Assembly (NCBI RefSeq): GCF_003977595.1
Contig: NZ_RYYR01000002.1
Location: 1 to 64,000, forward strand
Direction: 5' to 3'
Length of the DNA stretch: 64,000 nt
DNA from: Lysinibacillus antri
Lineage (GTDB): Bacteria > Bacillota > Bacilli > Bacillales_A > Planococcaceae
Both the position numbers and the translations under genes were made by a program. Under the pieces are notes generated by a model. It made no database searches, was not told the origin of the DNA, and saw nothing but the letters and a program-made list of their open reading frames with translations. Every line of letters begins with the position of its first letter. The stretch's first letter is position 1. Positions 55,249 through 64,000 of the stretch are shown piece after piece.

Positions 55249-55310
55249 TAAAGCAACCCCTTTATATTGAGATTACTTTCATAGTATCAATTTTTTCAGA
55301 AAATAACAAT

Positions 55311-55346
55311 TAAAAGTGGAAGCGGCTCGCCTAGCTCGACTCTTTT
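55311..55346. repeat. Partial dispersed repeat (head only)
   Basis: AAAAGTGGAAGCGGCTCGCC followed by TAGCTCGACTC matches the head of the repeat at 45178-45320. It directly precedes a 21-bp periodic cluster, as at 45300. Confidence 0.65.
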
Positions 55347-55349
55347 GTG

Positions 55350-55432
55350 AAATTCTAATATTGCTTCGTGTTTGGCTAATATCTCCGCTGTTTTGTCTAA
55401 TATTTCCTCTAATTTGGCTAATATTTTAAAAT
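55350..55432. repeat. 21-bp periodic cluster, keyword GGCTAATAT (4 copies)
   Basis: CTAATAT begins at 55355, 55376, 55397 and 55418, exactly 21 bp apart. The bases before it are TT, GG, GT and GG. The spacers are T-rich and differ. It lies between the MaoC-like gene start and the mdh terminator. Confidence 0.9.
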
Positions 55433-55470
55433 TTCAGCACCGCTCACTAGTATCCTAAAACAACAAAAAA

Positions 55471-55496
55471 CGAGTGGGAACGAAAACTCCCACTCG
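55471..55496 (-). terminator. Terminator of mdh
   Basis: A 9-bp stem (55471-55479 with 55488-55496) is followed on the minus strand by TTTTTTGTTGTTTT. Confidence 0.87.
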
Positions 55497-55506
55497 CGCA
55501 TCTATT

Positions 55507-56445
55507 CTATTCTAAAACAGACATTACGTCGCGTACTGCTTGAGCAGACAAATCTAATGCTGCTTTTTCGCTATCTGTTAATTCTAATTCAAAGATTTTT
55601 TCAATTCCGTCAGCACCAAGTAAAGTTGGTACACCTAAATAAATGCCATCGTATCCATATTCGCCTTCTAAGTAAGCGATGGAAGGTAGCACACGTTTTT
55701 GATCCTTAATAATTGCCTCAGCCATTTCAATCATCGCTGCAGCTGGAGCATAGTAAGCAGAACCGTTTCCTAATAAGTTAACGATTTCACCACCGCCAGT
55801 ACGCGTACGTTGAACAATTTCTTCTAAACGTTCTGGTGCAATTAGTGTTTCAAGTGGGATACCACCAGCATATGAATAGCGAGTCAGTGGCACCATTGTA
55901 TCACCATGTCCACCTAATACAAAGCCACGAATATCTTTCACTGAAATATTTAACTCTTCAGCCACAAAAGCACAGAAACGAGCTGTATCAAGGACACCAG
56001 ATTGACCGATTACGCGATTTTTTGGGAAACCTGTTTCTTTATAAACAGTATACGTCATGGCATCTACTGGATTTGTTAAAACGATAATTGTTGAGTTTGG
56101 AGAGTATTTTGCGATTTCACTTGAAACAGATTTCATTACTTTTTGGTTGATTTGAACTAAATCATCACGACTCATTCCTGGTTTACGTGCAACACCAGCA
56201 GTAATGATCACTAAATCAGAATCCGCAGTATCCTCGTAGCTAGAAGTACCTTTTACATATGAATCAAACCCTTGAACTGGAGCTGCTTCCCACATATCTA
56301 ATGCTTTTCCTTTTGTAGGATTTTCAGCTTGCGGAATATCAACTAATACAACATCACCTAGTTCTTTTTGAGCTGCTAAAAAAGCTGCCGTTGCACCTGT
56401 AAAACCAGCGCCGACTACTGAGATCTTTTTTCGTTTCAATGACAT
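55507..56445 (-). CDS. mdh: Malate dehydrogenase
   Basis: 312 residues. LDH-like MDH: NAD motif [13 protein letters not shown], substrate arginine in [10 protein letters not shown], catalytic histidine in [14 protein letters not shown] cycle, malate to oxaloacetate. Last gene of citZ-icd-mdh; terminators also follow icd, so mdh may be partly independent. Confidence 0.96.
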   Translation of the reverse strand: MSLKRKKISVVGAGFTGATAAFLAAQKELGDVVLVDIPQAENPTKGKALDMWEAAPVQGFDSYVKGTSSYEDTADSDLVIITAGVARKPGMSRDDLVQINQKVMKSVSSEIAKYSPNSTIIVLTNPVDAMTYTVYKETGFPKNRVIGQSGVLDTARFCAFVAEELNISVKDIRGFVLGGHGDTMVPLTRYSYAGGIPLETLIAPERLEEIVQRTRTGGGEIVNLLGNGSAYYAPAAAMIEMAEAIIKDQKRVLPSIAYLEGEYGYDGIYLGVPTLLGADGIEKIFELELTDSEKAALDLSAQAVRDVMSVLE

Positions 56446-56490
56446 ATAAATACGCTCCTTCGTTAATATGATAGTAAGTATCGTTATAAA

Positions 56491-56522
56491 AAAGGAAGAG
56501 AATTCGAAAATCCTCTTCCTTT
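56491..56522 (-). terminator. Terminator between icd and mdh
   Basis: A perfect 10-bp stem (56491-56500 with 56513-56522) is followed on the minus strand by TTTTTATAAC. Confidence 0.82.
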
Positions 56523-56641
56523 AAACAATATTATTTTCATACAATTATTAACAATAGTCAACAATTAACCTATAACTTTTATCCATAAAATACTAATTGT
56601 TATGAAAATATCATACAATCCATTATTTTATGTCATTTCAA

Positions 56642-57907
56642 TTAAAGGTTTTTAATTAATTCGTTAGCGAATTCAGAACATTTAACTTCAGTTGCGCCTT
56701 CCATTAAACGAGCGAAGTCATAAGTAACTACTTTAGAAGAAATTGTTTGTTCTACAGATTTTGTAATTAAATCTGCAGCTTCTTGCCAACCTAAGTGCTC
56801 AAGCATTAATACACCTGAAAGTAACACTGAAGATGGGTTAACTTTATCTAAACCAGCATATTTCGGAGCAGTACCATGAGTAGCTTCGAAAATAGCATGT
56901 CCAGATACGTAGTTGATGTTAGCTCCTGGAGCGATACCAATACCACCAACTTGAGCAGCTAATGCATCAGAAATATAGTCACCATTTAAGTTCATTGTAG
57001 CAACTACATCGAACTCTTTTGGACGAGTTAAGATTTGTTGTAAGAAAATATCAGCGATTGAATCTTTTACGATAACTTTGCCTTCAGCAACAGCTTTAGC
57101 TTGTGCTTCGTTAGCAGCAGCTTCGCCTTGCTCAGCTTTAATTGCATCGTATTGGTTCCAAGTGAATACTTTATCACCGTATTCGCGTTCAGCTAAATCG
57201 TAACCCCAGCTTTTGAATCCACCTTCAGTAAATTTCATGATGTTACCTTTGTGAACTAATGTTAAAGATGGACGGTTGTGTTTAATTGCGTATTCAAGTG
57301 CTGAACGAACTAAACGCTCTGTACCCTCTTTAGATACTGGTTTAATACCGATACCTGAAGTTTCTGGGAAACGGATTTTGTTAACGCCCATTTCAGTTTG
57401 TAAGAAGTTAATAAGTTTTTTAGCATCATCAGATTCTGCTTGGTATTCAATACCTGCATAGATATCTTCTGTGTTTTCACGGAAAATTACCATGTCAACA
57501 TCTTCTGGACGTTTAACTGGAGATGGAACACCGTCAAAGTGACGTACAGGACGTAAGCAAACATATAAGTCAAGTTGTTGACGTAATGCTACGTTAAGTG
57601 AACGGATACCGCCACCCACAGGAGTAGTTAGAGGACCTTTGATTGCGATTAAGTATTCGTTAATTTTATCTAAAGTTTCTTGTGGTAACCACTCACCAGT
57701 TTGGTTGAATGCTTTTTCACCTGCAAGAACTTCTAACCATTCGATTTTCTTTTCGCCGTTGTATGCTTTTTCTACAGCTGCGTCAATTACGCGAGATGCT
57801 GCTGCCCAGATATCTGGACCAATACCGTCACCTTCAATAAAAGGGATTGTTGGGTTGTTTGGTACTTGAAGTACGCCGTTTTCTACTGCAATTTTACCGT
57901 TAGTCAT
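56642..57907 (-). CDS. icd: Isocitrate dehydrogenase (NADP)
   Basis: 421 residues, same as Bacillus enzymes. Substrate and cofactor motifs: [56 protein letters not shown] in part and [11 protein letters not shown]. Oxidises isocitrate to 2-oxoglutarate with NADP. Second gene of the citZ-icd-mdh set. Confidence 0.96.
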   Translation of the reverse strand: MTNGKIAVENGVLQVPNNPTIPFIEGDGIGPDIWAAASRVIDAAVEKAYNGEKKIEWLEVLAGEKAFNQTGEWLPQETLDKINEYLIAIKGPLTTPVGGGIRSLNVALRQQLDLYVCLRPVRHFDGVPSPVKRPEDVDMVIFRENTEDIYAGIEYQAESDDAKKLINFLQTEMGVNKIRFPETSGIGIKPVSKEGTERLVRSALEYAIKHNRPSLTLVHKGNIMKFTEGGFKSWGYDLAEREYGDKVFTWNQYDAIKAEQGEAAANEAQAKAVAEGKVIVKDSIADIFLQQILTRPKEFDVVATMNLNGDYISDALAAQVGGIGIAPGANINYVSGHAIFEATHGTAPKYAGLDKVNPSSVLLSGVLMLEHLGWQEAADLITKSVEQTISSKVVTYDFARLMEGATEVKCSEFANELIKNL

Positions 57908-57948
57908 GAATGTTGCCTCCTAAATAGATAAGTCTAAAACCATATTTA

Positions 57949-57988
57949 CATAAATCAATCGGCGCAAATTCACGCCGACTGATTTATG
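57949..57988. repeat. Intercistronic hairpin between citZ and icd
   Basis: CATAAATCA and CGGCG pair with CGCCG and TGATTTATG (57949-57957, 57960-57964 with 57973-57977, 57980-57988). No T-run follows, so an mRNA-processing or stability role is likelier than termination. Confidence 0.6.
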
Positions 57989-58030
57989 CTAAAACACAGT
58001 CTTAGACAATTTTAGCATATTTTATAAAAA

Positions 58031-59146
58031 TTATCGCTCATTAATTGGTACATATTTTTGCATTCCTGGTCCAACATATTCTGCACGAGGACGGATTAAG
58101 CGATTGTTTGCATATTGTTCTAAGATGTGAGCTACCCAACCAGATGTACGAGAAACAGCAAAGATTGGTGTGAATAAGTCATGCTCAATGCCTAATGAAT
58201 CGTAAACTGATGCTGAGAAGAAGTCAACGTTTGCTGGAAGACCTTTTTGGCCAACGATCATATCATGGATTTTCACTGACATGTCATAAAGTTCTGGTTT
58301 ACCAGTTAATTTAGTTAACTTTTCACTCATTACACGTAAATGTTTTGCACGTGGGTCACCTTTACGATATACGCGGTGTCCGAATCCCATGATTTTTTCT
58401 TTATTATCTAATTTACCTTGGATATAAGATTCAACATTATCAAGTGAACCAATTTCAGATAACATTTTCATTACTTGCTCGTTAGCTCCACCGTGTAAAG
58501 GACCTTTTAAAGCGCCTACTGCAGCTGTAACACCTGAATAAACATCTGATAATGTCGCTACACAAACACGTGCAGTAAACGTAGATGCGTTTAACTCATG
58601 GTCAGCATGTAATACTAATGCTTTGTTGAATGCTTCAATTTCGATTGGTTGTGGCTCTTTACCGTGTAACATATATAAGAAGTTTGCAGCATATCCTAAT
58701 TCAGGTTTTGGTGCAATTGGTTCTAAACCACGACGGATACGAGAGAACCCAGTAACTACTGTTGCAATTTTCGCTTGTAGACGAATTGCTTTACGGTAGT
58801 TAGCTTCTGGAGACATTTCATCAGCTTCTTCATCATAAACACCTAATAAAGATACAGCTGAACGAAGAGCTGCCATTGGGTGAACTGATTCTAATGGGTA
58901 CGTTTTAAATTGGTCGAAAATTGCTTGAGGTACTTCTGCATTTTCAGCTAAAGCCTTAGTTAGTTCAGCTAGCTCGTCTTCTTTTGGTAAACGAGTGTGC
59001 CAAAGTAAATAGACTACCTCTTCAAATGTAGCATTTTCAGTTAAATCATCTATGTCGTAACCAACATATGTAAGTGTGTCGTCGATAATTGAACTGATTT
59101 TTGACTCTGCCGCTACGATACCTTCCAAACCACGTGTTGCTGTCAT
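58031..59146 (-). CDS. citZ: Citrate synthase
   Basis: 371 residues. Catalytic residues in LHGGANEQV (His), GFGHRVYRKGDPR (His/Arg) and NVDFFSASVY (Asp). Condenses oxaloacetate and acetyl-CoA; entry to the TCA cycle. First gene of citZ-icd-mdh, as in B. subtilis, where CcpC and CcpA regulate it. I could not assign those sites here. Confidence 0.96.
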   Translation of the reverse strand: MTATRGLEGIVAAESKISSIIDDTLTYVGYDIDDLTENATFEEVVYLLWHTRLPKEDELAELTKALAENAEVPQAIFDQFKTYPLESVHPMAALRSAVSLLGVYDEEADEMSPEANYRKAIRLQAKIATVVTGFSRIRRGLEPIAPKPELGYAANFLYMLHGKEPQPIEIEAFNKALVLHADHELNASTFTARVCVATLSDVYSGVTAAVGALKGPLHGGANEQVMKMLSEIGSLDNVESYIQGKLDNKEKIMGFGHRVYRKGDPRAKHLRVMSEKLTKLTGKPELYDMSVKIHDMIVGQKGLPANVDFFSASVYDSLGIEHDLFTPIFAVSRTSGWVAHILEQYANNRLIRPRAEYVGPGMQKYVPINER

Positions 59147-59403
59147 AAAAAATCGCTCCCTCTAATAAATATTTTAGTTTGTAAGTGCTTTCTTTCTTTT
59201 TGAAAAGATGCACAAAAAAGTGTTCTGCTCATATGAACCTATAAGTAAATCGCTTACAAGAATCATTATAATAAATTTTGACGTCTTTGTGAATGAAATT
59301 AAATGAAATGAAGAAAAAAAAGCATAGAATATAAAAATTAAGAGTAAAAGAGAATTATTGGTATTATACGAGATATGAATTGCATAAAACAGAGGTGACA
59401 AAT

Positions 59404-60372
59404 TTGAAAACGAATAAAATGAATAATTTTCCGTATAAAAGTACAATAAAATTTCTTATTTTAATTGTTTACTTCATTCTATTATGGCTTATTTTACCCG
59501 TTTCTATCGCTATATTTGCTGCGTATTTTCTTTATCCAGTCATCAACTTTTGTCATAAACGTTTAAAGCTACCATATGTAATTTGTGCTATTCTCATATC
59601 TATCTTAATTTTTATTACCTCCTATAGCTTTATATACATTACAATCCAAAGCATCATTTCTATTTATCCTGAAGTTAAACTCCAAGTACAAAATTTAAAT
59701 ATTTTAAATACAGGCAATCATATTTTACTTGAAACGATTTTCAATAAGTCCTTGTCCTATATTGATACAGCTATTATGGGACTAGCTAATATTTTGCAAG
59801 ATATTTTAGGATACGTCATTGAACTATTTATATTTATTGTTGCCTTTTATTTTTCTTTATTTGAATCAAAACGTAACCGCTACTGGTTCTTCGTTTATGT
59901 ACCAAAACAATATCGAGAAGAATGGAAACATTATTTTATTAAAGGTACGAGCCTTTTTGGGTATTTTTTATACGTTGAATTTCAACTGTTTATCATTACA
60001 TTCTTTTTACTCAGCTGTGGACTTGCACTATTAGGATTTGAACATCCCGTCAATAAATCCTTTTTAATTTCTTTAGCAGATGCGCTTCCCTTCTTTGGTA
60101 TTGGTCTATTTCTTATTCCAATAGCTATTTACTTTTTTGCGATCGGCGAGAAATTTCTATGCTCTGCGATTATCATTTTATATATTTTCATTCAATTAAC
60201 GAGGCAAATTGCAGAATCCATTCTATGGGCATCTACATTTCACCTACGAACGGTACATACATTTTTCATAAGTGCTGCCTCGATTTTATTATTTGGTGTT
60301 TACGGAATCTTACTAAGCCCATTTTTATTTTTAATAGCCGTAAAGATCAAACAAAAATCTATTTATGAATAA
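59404..60372 (+). CDS. ytvI: Sporulation integral membrane protein YtvI (AI-2E family)
   Basis: 322 residues from a TTG start at 59404, 6 bases after GAGGTG; ATG at 59380 has no site. About seven to eight membrane helices with the AI-2E/PerM layout, including LADALPFFGIGLFLIPIAIY in the second half. Family members move small molecules; YtvI is expressed in sporulation. Overlaps the convergent fxsA gene by 14 bases. Confidence 0.87.
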   Translation: MKTNKMNNFPYKSTIKFLILIVYFILLWLILPVSIAIFAAYFLYPVINFCHKRLKLPYVICAILISILIFITSYSFIYITIQSIISIYPEVKLQVQNLNILNTGNHILLETIFNKSLSYIDTAIMGLANILQDILGYVIELFIFIVAFYFSLFESKRNRYWFFVYVPKQYREEWKHYFIKGTSLFGYFLYVEFQLFIITFFLLSCGLALLGFEHPVNKSFLISLADALPFFGIGLFLIPIAIYFFAIGEKFLCSAIIILYIFIQLTRQIAESILWASTFHLRTVHTFFISAASILLFGVYGILLSPFLFLIAVKIKQKSIYE

Positions 60373-60748
60373 TGAAAACTTGTCCATTATTCATTTTCTT
60401 TCGTAACCATTGATAGATTGCTGGTTTAAATAACTTCCTCGTAAATGGGATTACGAGCATAAAACCTAACAAATCTGTTAAAAAACCAGGTAAAACCAAT
60501 AAAATCCCACCAACAAAAATGAGAAATGTGTCAATCATTGCAGGTCCGGGTGGGTTCGACTCTGCCATACTATTTCTCATATTTTGGACAGATTGAACGC
60601 CCTGTTTTTTAGCTACCCAAATACCAATTACACTTGTAAACAAAATAAGAAGTAATGTATTGAAAACGCCGATATTTTTACCTACTACGATAAAAACCGC
60701 TATTTCGATAAGTACCGTTGCAATTACACTAAACAACAATTTCTTCAA
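60359..60748 (-). CDS. fxsA: FxsA family membrane protein
   Basis: 129 residues, FxsA-type: helices at 5-25, 27-44 (LLLILFTSVIGIWVAKKQGVQ in part) and 70-100 (FLIFVGGILLVLPGFLTDLLG). In E. coli, FxsA counters phage T7 exclusion by F; the role in Firmicutes is unknown. Position between pyk and ytvI matches B. subtilis ytzA/fxsA region. Confidence 0.9.
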   Translation of the reverse strand: MKKLLFSVIATVLIEIAVFIVVGKNIGVFNTLLLILFTSVIGIWVAKKQGVQSVQNMRNSMAESNPPGPAMIDTFLIFVGGILLVLPGFLTDLLGFMLVIPFTRKLFKPAIYQWLRKKMNNGQVFIIHK

Positions 60749-60823
60749 GCAATTCCCTCCATACTTTAAGTTGTTCCTTTATTTAAATACGATTTCATAG
60801 CCTAAAAGTTTCACTTCCAACGA

Positions 60824-60855
60824 AAAGGGAGCGTCTTGGACTGGACGCTCCCTTT
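60824..60855 (-). terminator. Terminator of pfkA-pyk
   Basis: A perfect 12-bp stem (60824-60835 with 60844-60855) is followed on the minus strand by TCGTTGG; it lies 72 bases beyond the pyk stop. Confidence 0.78.
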
Positions 60856-60895
60856 CAATATTATAACTAAGTATAAATTATCTAATTATTAATAA

Positions 60896-60931
60896 TGTCT
60901 AGCTAGCTACAACCGCTTCCGCTTTTCTTAT
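60896..60931. repeat. Internally deleted copy of the dispersed repeat
   Basis: On the minus strand AAAAGCGGAAGCGGTTGTAG is joined directly to CTAGCTAGACAT, so only the head and tail of the 45178-45320 repeat are left. It overlaps the pyk stop codon region. Confidence 0.55.
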
Positions 60932-62688
60932 AGCACGCTTGCATGCCCTTTATAAATAACGCCTGTTTCTGCATCCATCGTAATTTCTTGACCATGTCGA
61001 ATTAAAGTAGTTGCTTCTTTAACCCCTACGATTACTGGAATACCTAAGCTTAATCCTACCACTGCGGCATGGCTTGTTAAACCGCCTTCCTCTGTAATAA
61101 TCCCAACGCAATTTTCAATAATTGGCATCATTTCGCGGTCTGTACTAACGGATACTAATATGCACCCATCTGTATCATAAGCTTGTGCTTCTTCAGCATT
61201 TTTTGCAACAATCGCTTTCCCAACAACCGAAAGTTTTCCAACACCTTGCCCTTTAGCTAGTAAATCACCAATCACGTGAACTTTCATAAGGTTCGTTGTT
61301 CCTGCTTCACCAACTGGTACCCCAGCAGTAATGATTACAACATCTCCATGATCTACATAACCATGTTTTAAAGATTCATCTACAGCTAATTCTAAGATTT
61401 CATCCGTTGTCGTAACTTTTGGCGTTACGATTGGTGTTACGCCCCAAACAAGGGTTAATTGTTGTGCAGTGGAGTGTTCATTTGTAATGGCAAAAATTTG
61501 AACACCAGGGCGATATTTTGCAATCATTTTCGCCGTATTTCCACTTGAAGTAGGAGCTAGTACTGCCTTAACCCCTAAATTAATGGATGTATAGGCCACT
61601 GCTTGTGAAAGAGCTTCTGTCATAGATGTTCCCTTTTCACGACTTCTTGTTGATACAATTGAACGATAGTCTAGTGATTTTTCAGTATACTCTGCAATTT
61701 TGTTCATTGTTCGAACGGATTCTACAGGATAGTTCCCTGCAGCCGTTTCTCCGGATAACATGATTGCATCTGTACCATCAATAATGGCATTAGCCACGTC
61801 TGACGCTTCTGCTCGTGTAGGACGAGGATTACGCTGCATCGAATCTAACATTTGTGTAGCAGTAATAACTGGTTTTCCTACTTGATTACATTTTCTAATT
61901 AACGTTTTTTGCACAAGCGGCACTTCTTCAGCTGGAATTTCCACACCTAAATCACCACGTGCAACCATCAAACCGTCTGAAACTTGAATAATTTCATCGA
62001 TATGATCTACACCTTCTTGGTTTTCGATTTTTGGAATGATTTGAATATGACTTCCACCATTTTGTTCTAAAAGTTCACGAATTTCTAGAACATCACTAGC
62101 CGTACGAACGAATGAAGCTGCGATAAAATCGATTCCTTGTTCAATACCAAATAAAATATCTTGTGCATCTTTTTCTGTTATTCCTGGTAATTTAACTGAA
62201 ACGCCTGGTACGTTAACACCTTTTTTATTTTTCAGTACGCCTGGATTTTCAACAATCGTCGTGATTAACCCTTTTTCATTATCTTTCGCTAATACACGAA
62301 GCTCGATTAGTCCGTCATCTAATAAAATACGATCGTTTTGATCCACATCATTAATTAGTTGATCATACGTAATGGAAAAGGCGTTTTCATTCCCTACAAC
62401 TTCTGTCATCGAAATATCAATAACTTGTCCTTGTGTAAGATGTAACTCCCCATTTTCCATTGTATGGGTACGAATTTCTGGACCCTTTGTATCTAATAAA
62501 ATACCGACCGTTTTATTTAACTTTTCTGCTACATCTCGGATTGTTGCAATACGTACGGCATGATCAGCATGATCTCCGTGTGAAAAGTTTAGTCTTGCTA
62601 CGTTCATACCTGCTAATATAAGTTTCTCTAACATTTCTGGTGATTCACTTGCAGGACCTATCGTACATACAATTTTTGTTTTTCTCAT
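60928..62688 (-). CDS. pyk: Pyruvate kinase with C-terminal PEP-utilising domain
   Basis: 586 residues. Pyruvate kinase core (1-470) with [26 protein letters not shown] and ATQMLDSM. The last 100 residues form the extra PEP-utiliser-like domain of Bacillus enzymes, with [13 protein letters not shown] containing the conserved histidine in TSHAA. Last ATP-yielding step of glycolysis. 22 bases downstream of pfkA, same operon. Confidence 0.97.
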   Translation of the reverse strand: MRKTKIVCTIGPASESPEMLEKLILAGMNVARLNFSHGDHADHAVRIATIRDVAEKLNKTVGILLDTKGPEIRTHTMENGELHLTQGQVIDISMTEVVGNENAFSITYDQLINDVDQNDRILLDDGLIELRVLAKDNEKGLITTIVENPGVLKNKKGVNVPGVSVKLPGITEKDAQDILFGIEQGIDFIAASFVRTASDVLEIRELLEQNGGSHIQIIPKIENQEGVDHIDEIIQVSDGLMVARGDLGVEIPAEEVPLVQKTLIRKCNQVGKPVITATQMLDSMQRNPRPTRAEASDVANAIIDGTDAIMLSGETAAGNYPVESVRTMNKIAEYTEKSLDYRSIVSTRSREKGTSMTEALSQAVAYTSINLGVKAVLAPTSSGNTAKMIAKYRPGVQIFAITNEHSTAQQLTLVWGVTPIVTPKVTTTDEILELAVDESLKHGYVDHGDVVIITAGVPVGEAGTTNLMKVHVIGDLLAKGQGVGKLSVVGKAIVAKNAEEAQAYDTDGCILVSVSTDREMMPIIENCVGIITEEGGLTSHAAVVGLSLGIPVIVGVKEATTLIRHGQEITMDAETGVIYKGHASVL

Positions 62689-62710
62689 TTTTTTCTCTCC
62701 GTAACATTAA

Positions 62711-63685
<975 letters not shown>

Positions 63686-63913
63686 CTAATAAATCTCTAC
63701 TAAGACACATTAGCATAAAAACCAATCATTGTAATTATTTGAAGATTGCTATTACATTAATTTATTAAAAAATTTGCGATATCTTAATGTTTGACATATT
63801 TATTTGAAAATAAATCAATAATATTATTTTACCTTTATTAGAAAAAAACGACAAAACTCTTTTTTCCATAAAAGGGAGGGAAATACGAATTTACCCTTTT
63901 ATAGAAACAATAG

Positions 63914-63941
63914 CACCTCGACCATTCAAGCGGCCGAGGTG
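63914..63941. terminator. Hairpin between probable accA and pfkA
   Basis: CACCTCG (63914-63920) pairs with CGAGGTG (63935-63941), with CC/GG inside. The plus strand has a T-rich tail, and the minus strand a weaker one. In the gap 63671-63913 I see only AT-rich sequence. Confidence 0.5.
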
Positions 63942-63962
63942 TATTTTTAAACTTTTACTTTT

Positions 63963-64000
63963 TTATAGATCCTCTAATTCTATATATTGTCCAATTTTTC
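63963..64000 (-). CDS. C-terminal end of a gene cut by the window, probably accA
   Basis: The minus-strand frame reads ...KIGQYIELEDL and stops at 63963-63965 (TAA). In Bacillales accD-accA lie directly upstream of pfkA-pyk, and AccA proteins end with a similar (FR)xIG segment, so acetyl-CoA carboxylase alpha subunit is the likely identity. Only about 11 codons are visible. Confidence 0.4.
   Translation of the reverse strand, partial: KIGQYIELEDL

Overview
This is a low-GC, gene-dense stretch of a Bacillales chromosome. It comes from an endospore former: sspI, a yteA-type regulator and ytvI are present. Gene order matches several Bacillus subtilis blocks: yhaM/yhaR/yheABEHI/hemZ, nadBCA-nifS, pheST-ysgA-sspI, infC-rpmI-rplT-ysdABC, thrS, dnaI-dnaB-nrdR, gapB, coaE-mutM-polA, phoPR-mdh-icd-citZ and ytvI-fxsA-pyk-pfkA. 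Placement in the Planococcaceae/Caryophanaceae (Lysinibacillus or Solibacillus relatives) is an inference from protein style and dispersed repeats and was not tested.

Layout. 1-8.8 kb: small zinc-ribbon protein, FNT channel, YhaM exoribonuclease, a crotonase, serA behind a serine-type T-box, a YteA regulator, a HAD phosphatase and a YvbH-like protein. 8.9-19.8 kb: a DUF3006/metallo-beta-lactamase lipoprotein pair, hemZ, yheA/yheB/yheE, a BmrCD-type heterodimeric ABC exporter and an IS91-family insertion. 19.8-24.5 kb: pheT, pheS, a phenylalanine T-box and rlmP. 24.6-29.4 kb: divergent nifS and nadBCA (de novo NAD synthesis). 29.7-31.3 kb: sspI, a structured repeat and a divergent MarR/CarD pair. 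31.5-35.9 kb: argF, ysdC, a dUTPase, ysdB, an unusual 16-residue-repeat protein and ysdA. 35.9-41 kb: L20 leader-infC-rpmI-rplT, a lipoprotein, and thrS with a threonine T-box. 41-49.6 kb: dnaI, dnaB, nrdR, gapB, coaE, mutM, polA. 49.7-64 kb: a membrane protein, hflKC, phoPR, a MaoC-fold protein, mdh-icd-citZ, ytvI, fxsA, pyk, pfkA and the edge of a probable accA.

Most genes are housekeeping genes. The most unusual signal is non-coding. Six intergenic clusters (near 6.96, 8.85, 23.34, 40.63, 45.32 and 55.35 kb) each carry three to five copies of a short keyword spaced exactly 21 bp apart, with diverged spacers between copies. The keyword differs between clusters, except that the pheS and thrS clusters use the same one. 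Both of those lie between a T-box terminator and the synthetase start codon. 21 bp is two helical turns and also seven codons. Other non-coding elements are a 51-bp hairpin tandem, a three-hairpin element between rpmI and rplT, a structured element downstream of sspI, and partial copies of a dispersed repeat.
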